A stretch of 64,000 nt of DNA from Juglans regia (GCF_001411555.2 NC_049907.1:3790243-3854242); one strand, 5' to 3'; positions 34,455 to 46,719 are shown, numbered from the stretch's first letter. Translations and numbers: made by a program. Notes: generated from the sequence alone by a model not told the origin.

Positions 34455-34645
34455 TGTAATTTAGATGAGATATTTTGTTGAAAGTTAAATAAAATATTGT
34501 TATAATATAATTTTTTAATATAATTTTTATTTTGAGATTTGAAAAAGTTGAATTGTTTATTATATTTTATTTTGTAGTTTAGAAAAATTGTAATGATTAT
34601 ATGAGATAAGGTGAGATAGTTTGATTTTTTGTAACTAAACTAGTC
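34455..34645. repeat. MITE, family A copy 4
   Basis: Contains TTTAGATGAGATATTTTGTT, AAATAAAATATTGTTATAAT, GAATTGTTTATTATATTTTA and ATGAGATAAGGTGAGATAG, in the same orientation as the copies at 30185 and 41811. Ends approximate. Confidence 0.6.
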
Positions 34646-34689
34646 CCTACTTTCTTAAGAGAAGAGAGTGTAAAGGCCTATTTGAAACA

Positions 34690-34978
34690 GTTCAGTCTAA
34701 TTTTAAACTGAGTTTGACGTCCAAACACATAACTTCCAAATCATTAAAATATCACTTAACTCGAAATTTCTTTATACGTGAGATTTATAACATTTTTTAA
34801 CTTAACATCTCTTTAAACATGAAACTAACAAATTTTTTTAAATTTTCATAAATATATTTAAATTTATTTTAACATCTAAACTCATTTTAGATGAGTCTCA
34901 CAAAACTTATTTCATCATCTCAACTCATTATTATTTATAAAAAATTCATCTTAACTCAATTCCACGTCCAAACGGCTA
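34690..34978. repeat. MITE, family A-related copy 5 (degenerate)
   Basis: Ends in TCATCTTAACTCAATTCCAC followed by GTCCAAACGGC; contains CATCTCAACTCATTATT. Opposite orientation to copy 4. It also has an internal GTCCAAACAC end-like motif at about 34720, so it may be two overlapping insertions. Confidence 0.45.
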
Positions 34979-35404
34979 AGTCAATTTATGCCTCAAGGAA
35001 TTTATTTTCTGTTCACTAATTATTATATTATCCTTTAACCAATACTTTTAAAGCCCCACCTAAACATGTAAATTGACGAAATTATACTGTCAAAAAAGTA
35101 TTTTCATCCCAAAGAAACGCAAAGCAGCCTTTGAGTAATTAAGTTGGATTCTAAAGAAGGTGTTCTAAAGTTTTCCTCAATAATTCCTACGGTGATCAAG
35201 GCAAAAATGTTGAAAAAAAAAAGTAGTGTAATTTCACAAAAAGAATTTATAAACTTACATTATTTTATATGATATATTGTATTTACTTTAAAATAAAATT
35301 AACTGTATCAGATCAAAGTGTATAATTTAATGTTGCAAAACTTTTTTTTGGCAAGAACATTCCTCCTTAGAAAAATAATAAATGAATTCCTATCCTAAGT
35401 TGGA

Positions 35405-35563
35405 CTAGGATAGCGCTACGCTTGACTATAATGCTTATCCTGGCGTCCAAGCAGTCTTCTTAAGTGTAACCAAGTCAAGTCCAAGAGAGGACCCCATAGT
35501 ACTCAAACCTCTCTCTCTCTCTCACTCTCTCTCAACCAAAAGCTCCGAACGATCCAAATTGAG
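35405..35563 (+). other. Putative 5' noncoding exon of F-box copy 2
   Basis: Aligns with 30860-31068 (shared AACCAAGTCAAG, GAGAGGA, CAAAAGCTC and CCAAATTGAG). It includes a (CT)n tract at 35511-35532 and ends at a GTATAATC donor at 35564. The leader intron would run to an AG at about 37065. Confidence 0.58.
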
Positions 35564-36164
35564 GTATAATCGCTTACTCATTACGCAATTTAGAATCTCG
35601 TTTTCAAATTCTTGCAATAGTATTTTGTCCATTATCATCAAGTTAATCACGATTAGCACGCTTCTGTAACCTGTTGTTTCGTTTATATCAAAGTTGCGTT
35701 CTTGCTCTTGTTCACTCTCCTTCATAGGAAATATTGGAATTATCTGCTTTATCTATGTTTAAACTATTCGATCCTATAAAAGTGATATGTTTACGTGTGT
35801 CGTCGCTACCTGCGCTTGTTTGGTTGCCGGAGAATGCGATGGAGAAGATAACAAGAATTTCTATTCTTATCTGTTTCTTTTGAATTGCAAATATAGATTT
35901 GGAAAACTTAAATTAGACTGTGCTAACCGGTTTCATTGCTACTCTGCTCAGTGAATCTTTTTCTTTTTTCATTTTTGTGCAATTTTTAGTTTGCCCGTTA
36001 CGCGTGTGCGCGCGCGCATTTCTCTTATAGGCTAGCTTGCTTTCTAGTTGGGTTTATTAGCACCTGGATGTTTATTAACTAGTAAGTTTGTTGCTTGCAA
36101 TTGTTTGACGGAAAATGATATTTCTGTTCCTGGTTTCTTCCACACCACTCCTTAGTGAATTCTT

Positions 36165-36538
36165 TCTATTAGTATAAGGAAAACAAGATGCAATTAGAAT
36201 GATAATTGGTCTGGTGGTATGATTCTTGCTCTGGGTGCAAAGGCCCCGGCTTCTTTTAATGCCTGCCCTAAATAATGACTTCCGTCAACATGCATCCTAA
36301 TAGTCAAAGGGTGGGCTCGGGATGATCTGTAGACTTAGACATCTTGGATTCAATTCCGCACTAGGAGTCTCCCTAAATTACATGATGCATGATTCTAGCG
36401 AGTGAGGTTGTGTAACCGGGATTTACTCCCAAGAAGTGGATCTGAAGGGTTTTTTCTTGGTGAGTCTCCGTGTCAAAATATGTCCAATTTTAATGAGAAC
36501 CAAAGACTAACTCAAGAAGGCTAGGTTTAGGATAGAAT
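36165..36538 (+). mobile_element. SINE-like insertion with tRNA-Pro-like head in the copy 2 leader intron
   Basis: The homologous intron of copy 1 (near 31700) goes directly from a TCTTTTCCAATAG-like block to GAAAAATTCTTAG, while copy 2 has about 370 extra bases between the two. Within it, 36202-36268 resembles a plant tRNA-Pro(UGG): a D-arm-like GGTCTGGTGGTATGATTC and an anticodon-arm-like CTTGCTCTGGGTGCAAA. The U33 position reads C and the T-arm and acceptor stem are lost, so it is not a functional tRNA. A tRNA-derived SINE is my reading; no clear TSD was found. Confidence 0.45.
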
Positions 36539-37121
36539 AGAAAAATTCTTAGCAATTTTATAGTTTCTTGTAATTTTATACTTTTGGTATGAATCAATCA
36601 TTGTGATTCGTAGCAACCCATGACATTGCTTGGACAAATATCGGGGACGAGACATTTTGCATACTGATAACTAAACGCGAGCATAATCTGTCTTATTTGT
36701 AATTTGAGTATTAAGAAATTGATAATTATATATAATTTCTTTTATCTGAAGAATTTAATACGTATAACTTAGTTTATAGGCCAATGCCTTTCAATACTTG
36801 GTTAAGAAGATTATTGGATTAGTAAGTACATTGTTTTATTTAAAACTGGTTTTGAATATTGCATGCTGTTAGGTTGCTGTTAAATAGAATACTAGCATTG
36901 CTGAAAGGAGGTAGAAATTGATGTAATTAAGAGTTTGTGTATTGGCTTAACTAACTTAGGAGACATTAAAGTTAAGCATTTGGAAACAAATGAAAAAACT
37001 AAAACCAAATCTGTATAGTGAGACTTGATTTTTATGTTTACTTTTATATCTACTCTCTAACAAAGATATTGACGTGTTGCTACAGTTCGATAACTGTGAA
37101 AGAAACTTAATCAGAAGTATA

Positions 37122-38225
37122 ATGGATCGAGGAAGGGGACTGAATAAGATCACTGCAAACAAAAACAGCAAGATATATATGGACCTCGAAGACATAATGA
37201 GGGAGCACACCCTTCCCTTTCTTCCTGCTAAATCACTTTTCAGGTTCAAAGGGGTTTGCAGGGACTGGAAGCTCCAGATCTCAACTCCTTTCTTTGCCCA
37301 CAATCAGTCAAATAGTTTCCACAATTGCTCAGGCTTCTTTTGCCAATCTTTTTCAAATCCGCCTTCATTTATTTCCCTTGACCAGAATTCATATGGTGTT
37401 CCAGACCCTTCTTTATTGTTTTTGCCTGAACCGGTTTACATCAGGAGTTCTTGCAATGGCCTCCTGTGCTGCCAGGGTCGCACTCATGACAAAGCCTACT
37501 ACATCTGCAATCCTGTCACCAAGCAGTGGAAGAAACTCCCAAAACCCAATGCTGATCATGGGTCTAACCCTGCCCTTGTACTCATATTTGAACCTTCTAT
37601 ACTCAACTTTGTTGCTGAGTACAAGCTCATTTGTGCCTTTTCATCTGCTGATTTTGAAGGTGCTTATGAATTCGAGATTTATAACTCTACAGAAGGATCT
37701 TGGAGAATTTTTGGTGAGATATACTTTGGTGCTGAAGAGCATAAGCCTAAATCTGGCGTCCATGTGAATGGAATTATTTACTGGCTTTTCGACAGTGGTG
37801 GGATTGTTCTTTTTGATCTCACCATGCAGCGGTCACAACGCTTTCATCATGGTGATATTAATGGTTGCTTGGGTGTAATGAACGGGAAGCTTAGTTTGGT
37901 TACTGTTTGTAACGAGACTCTAACTGTGAGTGTGTTGTCCAATACCTACACAAACACAATGGCGATGAACAGCAGAGTTAAGGCTTGGGATACAAAACTT
38001 AGTGTCAATATCAATAACAGATTGGAGCTAAGTGGTTTTGGTCCCGCATACGATCGGAGACCTGTGCTCTATGCCAGTGGGGATTTGATTGTAATTCGAG
38101 GTGAGAGAGGACTTTATTCATTTAACACGAAGACTCAAGAATTTGGAGGGTTAAGGGGAAAAGCTGATCATGATGATCGTTATGTAGTATTCATTGGTTA
38201 TGTGAATAGTCTTGTTGATATCTAG
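37122..38225 (+). CDS. F-box protein, At5g49610-like (tandem copy 2)
   Basis: Paralogue of the gene at 32967, 367 residues, single coding exon, start MDRGRGLNKI at the aligned ATG. It shares long identical blocks with copy 1 (EHTLPFLPAKSLFRFKGVCR, YYICNPVTKQWKKLPKPNAD, NFVAEYKLICAFSSADF). Differences concentrate in the C-terminal half: copy 2 lacks about six residues after QRFHHG and has an extra RLELSGFGPAYDRR-type loop. This is the pattern expected if the substrate-facing region diverges faster than the SKP1-binding F-box. The frame is intact. Its leader intron (35564 to about 37065) lacks the TRIM present in copy 1 but carries a different insertion. Confidence 0.88.
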   Translation: MDRGRGLNKITANKNSKIYMDLEDIMREHTLPFLPAKSLFRFKGVCRDWKLQISTPFFAHNQSNSFHNCSGFFCQSFSNPPSFISLDQNSYGVPDPSLLFLPEPVYIRSSCNGLLCCQGRTHDKAYYICNPVTKQWKKLPKPNADHGSNPALVLIFEPSILNFVAEYKLICAFSSADFEGAYEFEIYNSTEGSWRIFGEIYFGAEEHKPKSGVHVNGIIYWLFDSGGIVLFDLTMQRSQRFHHGDINGCLGVMNGKLSLVTVCNETLTVSVLSNTYTNTMAMNSRVKAWDTKLSVNINNRLELSGFGPAYDRRPVLYASGDLIVIRGERGLYSFNTKTQEFGGLRGKADHDDRYVVFIGYVNSLVDI

Positions 38226-40173
38226 TAGGGCTCTCTTCTTATACGTGCCTACCTCATTTACAATGCTTTCTAGCCATGCGATACACAATGGGCAATTATA
38301 TCAGGTGGTACTGATTCGGAACTTACTCAATGAAATGAACTAGGGTTTTTGTTACTGATAGACATCTTGCTTTCCCTTTTTCTGCACAAAATGCAAAATG
38401 CAGTTGATTTTGGGTTTAGATTCTGATATGAAATGTATGAAATATATAGTTCAATAAAATTGTTTACGATTGGAAATTAGCTAGATAGGAAGTGGATGAA
38501 AGATATCTGGCTTTTGATTTGCTATCTCAGTTAAAATATGTAAACCTGCTAGAACATCCACACACCTTTGACCAAGTGAGAAAGTTGGGCTACATTCATA
38601 TAGCAACATTAATTAGCAGCTTGCAGGTAGTATTACATCTTCAACTGCATAATCATATATAATTGCCTATATATATATATATGCTGAATCCTTAATCACA
38701 GGATTTCCTACTAATTTTCACTTTTGTACTTTTGTTACCGGCCTTTCTTTTTCGACTAGTCTTTCATTTAATTTCTATGATCCTGATCTCCTCCGATGCA
38801 CTGTCTGATCTGCAATTAATGTCGATTCCCGTCAATAAAACATGTTAACAAAGCTCATATATATTGAATTTACTACTTTTTAGATAGTACTGATTACTTG
38901 CTTCCTTTCAATAACCATCGTACGTCTTTCTCAGGACTATAAAGAACACTGCCCTTTCTTATTCTTATCTTTTAATTTGGTTTTGCTAAAATTGATATAT
39001 GTAATCCAATTTCTACGGGAGTTTTGTTTTGTTTTTTTTTAATTATTGTTATTTATTAATTTTTTAATTAATGGTGGATCATCCACCGTGGATGGGGCAT
39101 ACTGAAACATTTTATAATTTAGTTGTAAGCAGCAAAACAATTAAACAAGAAGCCTTATAAAGAGACAAGTACTCCTCATCCGAACAGGAAACAATTAATA
39201 ATTAGTTGGAATCAAGCGTTTTCTTGTAAATGGGGACCGGAATGTTGCAAATTCCGGCTGCAATAGCGCCGTAACAGGCCGACGGACTCTTACTTTGCAC
39301 GCACTACATAGCTAGAAGCCTCCAAAAATGTTGAATTCTACCTTCAGATCAACAGATCACTCCCAGGAAGCAATCATTCTGGTCCTTGTTTCCAAGCATT
39401 TGCATTCCTGATCTTCTTTCTGAGGCTGTTTTAGTTGCAAGGGTGAGGACAAGCGTGCAATGTGGAGAGGGTTTATCTTTTGAGTTAATATTAGTTAATT
39501 GATAGAAAATCATAGGTCGACATGATAAGATTAATGTGAACTAATTAGCAAAACTGCAGCCAGGAATGGAAAAAAGGCATAACCAACTCAAACTAAGTTA
39601 TTAGGGGTGGCAAAATAAAATTAAAAAAACAAAGATCAGTAATCTTAGAATTTAGAGAGAGAGAGAGAGAGATCCTCCATTCCTCCTTTGTAGGAGGACA
39701 TTGAGAAGGACATGAGGATCTCCTTTCTATTATGGAAATTCCAACATGCAACAGATTTTCTCTTTCTTTGAGTTTGAGAACCTTCGTCCTATCTGCGATC
39801 AGGTACCCTTCAAGAAAAGAATATACGTTCTTTTCTTAAGATCCTCTATAATTCTCCATTGTTAATGTAATAGAAAACAGTATGATCATGGAAAGGCTAA
39901 AATCTTAGTAATTTATCATGGTACGCCCCATATTTAAGAAAAGAAACACTAGTACTGTACGTACGTACATATATTCATTTGATCAGTTTGAGGTTTATTT
40001 CCTACCTTTTCATAGAATTTAGTTTGTTTTGATTGGTGTTTTTTGGATTATTCAGGGGGCCTCCCATCTCAGCTAGAGCCGAGCAGTTGCAGCTCCGGAA
40101 AGGTGTAGTAACTGGGTTGATTTCCTGCATAAACTTTTGACGTAAATCTTTGTCTGAAGTTCATGACCTAATA
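38226..40173. other. Intergenic region and PERK upstream sequence
   Basis: 3' UTR of F-box copy 2, then AT-rich DNA with short repeats: (TA)n at 38668-38681, a GA tract at 39655-39671 and a GTACGTAC cluster at about 39956-39966. The last 500 bases are the likely promoter/leader of the PERK gene. ATTATTCAG at about 40047-40055 could be a leader-intron acceptor, but this is not certain. No other gene is seen. Confidence 0.5.
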
Positions 40174-43100
40174 ATGCCTTCCACTTCTGCAACTGCTCCG
40201 TCGTCGAAATCTCCACCTTCACCGGCCTCTCCACCGCCGTCGAACGCGTCGTCAAATTCCACACCGCCTCCATCATCATCACCATCACCACCCACACAAT
40301 CGTCGCCTGAAGAATCCCCCCAGGCACCACCTCCATCAAAAGGTTCATCTTCACCACCTCCGCCATCTTCCTCTGATAGTACCTCTCCTCCGCCGCCCCC
40401 TGCAAAAAACGGTTCAGGTTCCCCACCAACCAATGTCGTACCTCCACCACCCCCACCCCAATCCCATTCTTCATCAGGCGGATCACATCCGCCACCTCCA
40501 CCCAAAGTCTCATCGTCTACGCCTTCGTCTGGTTCTAATAACTCCTTATCCAGTTCATCAATATCTACCAATCTACCTGTAATACTAGGAGTTACAATTG
40601 CACTAGGCTTGTTTCTACTTGTCGTGATTATTGTCTGTGCCTGCTCAAGGAAGAAGAAGAGAAAGAATTATGATCATAATATGCAAATGCATTATTACTA
40701 TGGAGATCCTTCACAAAAAGGTACCAAACCCATAACCTTGTTTTTTGCTTCCAACACATGAACTTGTCATAGTCGTTGAATATGGAATATATTTTAGCAA
40801 GCCTAATTTTCCTCATCAAACATGGAATTGTTTGCTTGGTACTTTTTTTGCATTTGCTTTGGGCGTGAGTAACTATATTTTCTAATTAAGTTGCATTCTT
40901 ATGAGAAATATGAACTTGGTACAATTTGCATACAACCCAGTACTGACTTCTCATACGTCTATGCATGCTAATTAAGCAATAAGCGCAGATCGAACTGCTT
41001 CGTCATGTTGTGGTCATTACCATATTCCTATAGTCTATATTATTTTACTGTGCAGGCCGTAATAGTACTCATGAATACTACAACAATTCAACTCAACCCA
41101 ACTGGCACAGTAGTCCCCAAGGGGGCCATGTTGTCAGGCTGCCGACACCAACAGGCATAGCGGGATCAACTGCAGGGGCCTGGCCAGCTGCGACCCCTCC
41201 ACCCCCGCACATGATGATGTCAGGTAGCGGCGACATGAGCACGAATTTCTCAGGCCCATACAAACCCCCCTTGCCACCTCCCTCACCAAATATTTCTCTT
41301 GGATTCAACAAGAGCACCTTCAGTTATGAGGAGCTAGCGGCTGCTACCGATGGTTTTTCGCAGGCCAATTTGTTGGGTCAGGGAGGATTTGGTTATGTGC
41401 ACAAGGGTGTAATGCCTAATGGACAGGAAGTTGCGGTGAAGAGTTTGAAGTCGGGAAGCGGGCAAGGAGAAAGAGAGTTCCAGGCTGAGGTTGAGATCAT
41501 TAGTCGCGTTCACCATCGACATCTTGTGTCACTTGTTGGATATTGTATTGCCGGTGGGCAGAGGATGTTGGTTTACGAATTTGTTCCAAATAATACCTTG
41601 GAATATCACCTTCATGGTAATTAGTCTCTTTAGAATGCAAATTAATTGGTCAAATTTATTTATTTTCGTCAGCTTAAAGTTTCTGGTGTAACTGGTATTT
41701 TAGAACAAAACTTAAAATAAATTGATGTAATTTAATTATTGTAATAAGTCATATCTACTTGATTGTATTTTCCCAAAAGAACATACATTTTATGATAATT
41801 TAACTAAGATCCGTTTGAATAGTAAGATGAGATGAGATGAGATGGTTTTAGATAAAAATTAAAAGTTAAATAAAATATTGTTAGAATATTATTTTTAATA
41901 TTATTATTATTTTTTATATTTAAAAATTTTGAATTATTTATTATATTTTGTGTGAAAATTTAGAAAAATTATAATGATAAAATGAAAAGAGATGAAACAA
42001 TTTATGCATACAAGCGGAGCTAGGGTCTTAAGATTGAATCTTATCTCCTTTTTTTTTATTAATAAAATTTATGGAATAAATGATAATTTACGAAGTTTTA
42101 CGCTTTTATATTAGTCCTTACGAAGTTACTATTTATTTCTTATTTGAAAAAGTAATCATTTTAACTATTTAAGTATTTGGTTGTGGCAGCTTCGTCATAT
42201 TTTTGCTAAGAAAGTATATGTTTTATTGGTTGCAGGAAAGAATCTCCCGACCATGGATTGGCCAACTAGGCTTCGCATTGCAGTAGGATCTGCAAAAGGA
42301 CTCGCATACCTTCATGAAGATTGTAAGAAATTCACTCTCTCTCTCTCTCTCTCCCTCTCTCTCTCTCTCTGATAGTTGTCTCATTTGTCGTTGAAATCAT
42401 GTGAATATGCAGGCCATCCTCGGATCATTCATCGTGATATCAAAGCAGCTAACATTCTCCTTGATTACAACTTTGAAGCCATGGTATTGTCCTTCGTCCA
42501 GTTCTGCTACACATAAACATGTCTACTTGATAAAATGTGTAGAGTGACAGAATTTCCCATCACTTTATCTGCTATGATGCTTATGCTGCTGAAGCCTCAC
42601 TCATTTCCCAATGTTCATTGTTCAGGTGGCTGATTTCGGACTGGCTAAGCTGTCTTCTGACAATTACACTCATGTATCTACTCGTGTCATGGGAACATTC
42701 GGGTATGTTGCATCTCTGATTATCTTTGATTAAAGGTATGCCATGAAGCATATTCAAGATGACCATTGCCATTTTTTTTTCATGTTAAAACGATCAAGGT
42801 CTGTACTCGTCAATAGGTAACAAATTATATATGATGAAAGAGTTTTGCTTATGAAAGATGTGAAAAGATGTTGTTAATTGTTAATAATTGCCTAAAAACT
42901 ATACAAGAAATTAGAAGAAGCCAACTTGCAGGCTTAGGAATGATCACCTTTCTCAAGAATAAACCTGAAGTTAATGTGCATACTTTTACAACACCGTTGT
43001 GTTTTGATATCTTAAACTAGATTGGATTAGGGTAGTCAGCAAAGAAGGGGAGAAAGTATCAATAGTAAGATGTGTTTGGCGAGGAGGAAATTAATTGAGA

Positions 43101-44106
43101 GAGGGATGGTAGAAAGATAGTCTAAATCACAATTTTTCTTAGATATCTCCATCTGCAATGCAGAGTAAAATTTGGAAGTGAATTTACCAATAAGGAAAAC
43201 TTCTTGATGTGCCTTTAATGCAGGTATTTGGCTCCAGAGTATGCAGCGAGTGGCAAGTTGACTGAGAAATCAGATGTTTTTTCATATGGTGTCATGCTCT
43301 TGGAATTAATAACAGGGCGGCGACCTGTGGATCCTTCAAGTGCAATGGATGATAGCTTAGTGGATTGGGTATGTACTTCCTCTACTTGTCAAGTTTTGAG
43401 TATTTGCAGTTTAGAATGTATTGCTAGTTAAAAGAAAACACATCTTTATTCCCCTCTTTGTACTGTAACCTCAAAGATTTTCTGCAAATTTGTGACAAAT
43501 TGCAGGCTCGGCCACTTATGTCTCTTGCTTTGGAAGATGGAGAATATGATGAGCTGGTTGATCCATTCTTGGAGAAGAATTACAACCTCAACGAGATGGC
43601 ACGTATGGTAGCCTGTGCTTCTGCCAGCATTCGTCATTCTGCTAGAAAGCGCCCGAGAATGAGCCAGGTATGAATATCTAAATTTTGTTAGAATATAATT
43701 GAACGAATTAAATTAAGTTTTTGTAGACAATAACCGATTTTAACATGGTATCAAAGTCACTTTCAAGTTCATATCCTGAACTTGAATCTCTGTAATGAAT
43801 GGTTCATTAATGCGAACAATAAACACTCCTTTAACTCAATGGTAATATCTTCATGGAAAATAGATTGCACGTGCGTTGGAGGGTGATGCATCATTGCTAG
43901 ATGACTTGAAAAATGAGGGAGTGAAGCCTGGCCACAGCTCCGTTTACAGCTCAGCCGGGAGCTCAGACTTAGATACCAATACATTTAATGCTGACATGAA
44001 GAAGTTCAGAAAGACGGCACAGGCTAGCCCTGAATTTGCAAGCGGAGAGTATGGCACATCCAGTACTGAGTCCCGCGAGATGGGCATTGAAGAGAACCAA
44101 AAGTGA
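40174..44106 (+). CDS. PERK: Proline-rich extensin-like receptor kinase (PERK), eight exons
   Basis: Exons 40174-40720, 41056-41616, 42236-42322, 42413-42483, 42626-42702, 43224-43368, 43506-43667 and 43864-44106 join in frame to 630 residues, with GT-AG junctions throughout. Residues 1-130 are an extracellular Pro/Ser-rich extensin-like domain without a clear signal peptide, as is usual for PERKs. Residues about 134-157 are the transmembrane helix ([20 protein letters not shown]), followed by basic SRKKKRK. The kinase has the glycine loop LGQGGFGYV (about 290), VAVK lysine 311, HRD aspartate 407, DFG 425-427 and the [16 protein letters not shown] segment, so it should be active. PERKs sit at the plasma membrane/cell wall and signal wall status; this role is from the family. 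[12 protein letters not shown] before the kinase recalls the PERK5-7 subgroup. Intron 2 holds a family A MITE and intron 3 a (CT)n tract. Confidence 0.95.
41811..42015. repeat. MITE, family A copy 6, in PERK intron 2
   Basis: Starts CCGTTTGAATAGTAAGATGA with GATGAGATGAGATGG, contains AAATAAAATATTGTTAGAAT and GAATTATTTATTATATTTTG, and ends AGAGATGAAACAATTTATGC. The best-preserved copy of the family in this window. Confidence 0.7.
42335..42371 (+). repeat. (CT)n microsatellite in PERK intron 3
   Basis: About 17 CT units with one CC interruption, beginning a dozen bases after the exon 3 donor. Confidence 0.85.
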
Positions 44107-44315
44107 TGAAAGTATTAACTTCTGAGTTCTGCCAGTAATCCAGTTGTTTCCAAGTAAATTTGGGGTTTCTTGAGGTGACTCTAAAATATCTGTACTTCCA
44201 TTCATCCTTAATGAACTGATTTATTTCCTTTCCGAACTTGGATATGTACCATTGCATTTATACGCATATACTAAGCAATTGAGGCAGATCTAGCTTACAT
44301 ATACATAGAGAGATA

Positions 44316-44352
<37 letters not shown>

Positions 44353-46719
44353 CACACACAGAGAAGAGGATGAAACTCCAATTTTATTAACTAACTCTCT
44401 TTTGGCAAATAAGTATCTTTTACAAGGGAAGTCCCAAGCCAAGCTTGGAAAAACTACAACCTGTAAACTATACCAATTACATTTGTACAAAGAAAACAAC
44501 TTATTAAAGTACCATGTAAAGAAGGAACATAGCCGAGAGCTATGTCAAATACAAGGTAGACTAGCTTTGTCCATTGTAAAAATTACCTGTGTTTAGGTAG
44601 CTGAGAAAGAGGGTGGCAGCAAAATGTGTTACCAACAATACCATAACTAGCAAAATTGTCGGCCAAAGCTACCTTTTCTGTATATACATGAACTATGTTG
44701 AATGAAAAGGATGCATAATTTTTACATGATGTCATGCCAAAAACTCAAAATATCTTTAAGGAGGCTCAGAGGTGCATTCTTAAACCAATTTATTATGAAT
44801 AAATAGTCTGATTCAATAACCAGATCGCACAAGTTTTAGTGCTAACAATTCAACAAATGTGTTTGTGCCACTTCCCAAGAAGCAAGAGTAGGATTTGAGC
44901 CCCTTCCCCTCCCCCTCCCCCAACAAGTTTTAGGACTAGTTAAATTTCAGTGAAATCTAAAATATAGCTAAATTTTGTATAAATAACCTGCATTGGACTA
45001 ACTAAAAACGTTTAGCTTCAACTTTGAACTACAGTAACTCTACAAGAAATTCCAAAGTTGGAGAGTCAATTCACTCATCAAACTCATATTTTATTCACAA
45101 ATAATCGACAAGAGTCTTTTTCCTTCTTATTCACAAATTTTATTCATAAGTTGAAATTATTGACAATGGACAAATTTTAATTAATATATGGAGTGTATTT
45201 GTAAAATATAAAAAAATTATTTTAAAAAAATATTATTAAAATATATAATATTATATTATTATTTTAACTTTGAAATTGATAGTCCAATGTGAACTAATTT
45301 CTTCAATGACTTTGACTTTTGGTAAAACTTTAACTTTTAGCTAAATTTTGAACTTGACAATGACTAGACCATTAGCCATTGCCAATCTTCTAATCCCAAG
45401 TTACTTTTGAAGGACCCGTCAATGTTGAACTTGAGCTTCGCCATGGTAGGCTGGAGCCACTTAAGCAAAGAAAAACTCTCTCACAAGCAAGATTTATTGG
45501 TAAAAATAATAATGTACGTTATATTGAAGACTGGTGTATAGGTGGATGTTCTCCCCCATGAAAATTCAATAGGCATGGGGGATTTTGTGTAAGGGACGTT
45601 ACATACAAGTTTTTGGTCGTTGCCCATTAATGCACAAATCCTTTATGAGTCCCAAATGCTATTTTATAGATCTAGCAACTTATAATATCTGTGAAATTAA
45701 GTTGTTTAGATCTGCTAAATAAGATTAATTCAAGTTGCTTCAAGCAAAGCAAAATTCCTATAAGTTCATATTTTTGCTCCTCTTATCGCCCACGTCAAAT
45801 TGTTGTGATTCCACCTCTATGTCTTAAGAGGTTACTGGAGTCTCTTAAAATAATTTCACACTTCAAAATCAAGAGTTTAAGATAGTTGCTCTAGGAGAGC
45901 TTTTATTTTGTACGTTCACTTTTTTCACACTCTTCTAATTAGTGTACGTAAAACTTTTATTTATAAAGTTTTCTAATGGGGTGATTAATTAACTTTTCTG
46001 CAGTTAAGTGCTAGTGGTGGTAGTTACTTAACTCTTTGTGGTAGAGAGTTAACTAATTGCTCATAACTTCTCCATCCATGTAGACACTATGGGTCATGGG
46101 GTACCCACTACTAACACATCCCACTTGTTCACAATGGGTGTCGTGTCCATTAACAATCTTCTTCTGATCTCTCAATCAATTATCTCTCATACAGAAAATG
46201 AAGTGTGCAACCTAACGAGGAGACAAATGGTAGGAATACTATATTTTGTCAAAATTCACGAATCTAATATTACAAAGTGGATTAAAGATGAAGGGTCTAA
46301 TCCATTTGATTAAATTTATTGGACTATGATTTATTCATATATAACCAATATACACTAATTTTTAATTTTAAAAATGTGCACTTGTAACAATAAACAAACC
46401 TCTCTGTTTTGGACGTGTTTCACCGACAACCGATCTCGACTATTAACCTATGACAAGAAAAGATGTGGCCTAGTATGCCTCATGCATCTCTGATGCCTGA
46501 GTTAGAGATCTATATGTATTGTTTTGCAATGAGGAATCAGAAAAGTTACCTAGAACTGCTAACACAGGTCCTTTATATAGAGATGGAGTATTGTTGATAA
46601 GGATAGTTCAATCCCTTCCTCAGATTCCGGGGTCTTGATTATCAAATTCCCGAGATTTGCTTTAAAAAGGAAATGATTAACATATCGAGTGCCAATATTG
46701 CAAATATTTCACTATTCCC
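44107..46719. other. 3' flank of PERK gene and intergenic DNA
   Basis: PERK 3' UTR, then a (CT)n microsatellite at 44317-44349 and AT-rich DNA. A hairpin-capable CCCCCATG...CATGGGGG pair lies at about 45552-45582. I recognise no gene or transposon in 44600-46719. Confidence 0.5.
44317..44349 (+). repeat. (CT)n microsatellite
   Basis: Uninterrupted run of about 16 CT units, followed by ATACACACACA. Confidence 0.9.

Larger units (their letters stand above)
34059..35400. other. Spacer between the two F-box genes
   Basis: 3' UTR of copy 1, then AT-rich DNA with two degenerate family A MITE copies (34455-34645 and 34690-34978). No gene seen. The promoter of copy 2 should lie near its 3' end. Confidence 0.55.

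Noticed and set aside
36202..36268. Functional tRNA-Pro gene
   Set aside because: Position 33 is C, the anticodon stem has a mismatch, and the T-arm and acceptor stem are not recognisable.
40161..40571. 136-codon Gly/Asp-rich minus-strand frame
   Set aside because: Shadow of the proline-rich PERK exon 1.
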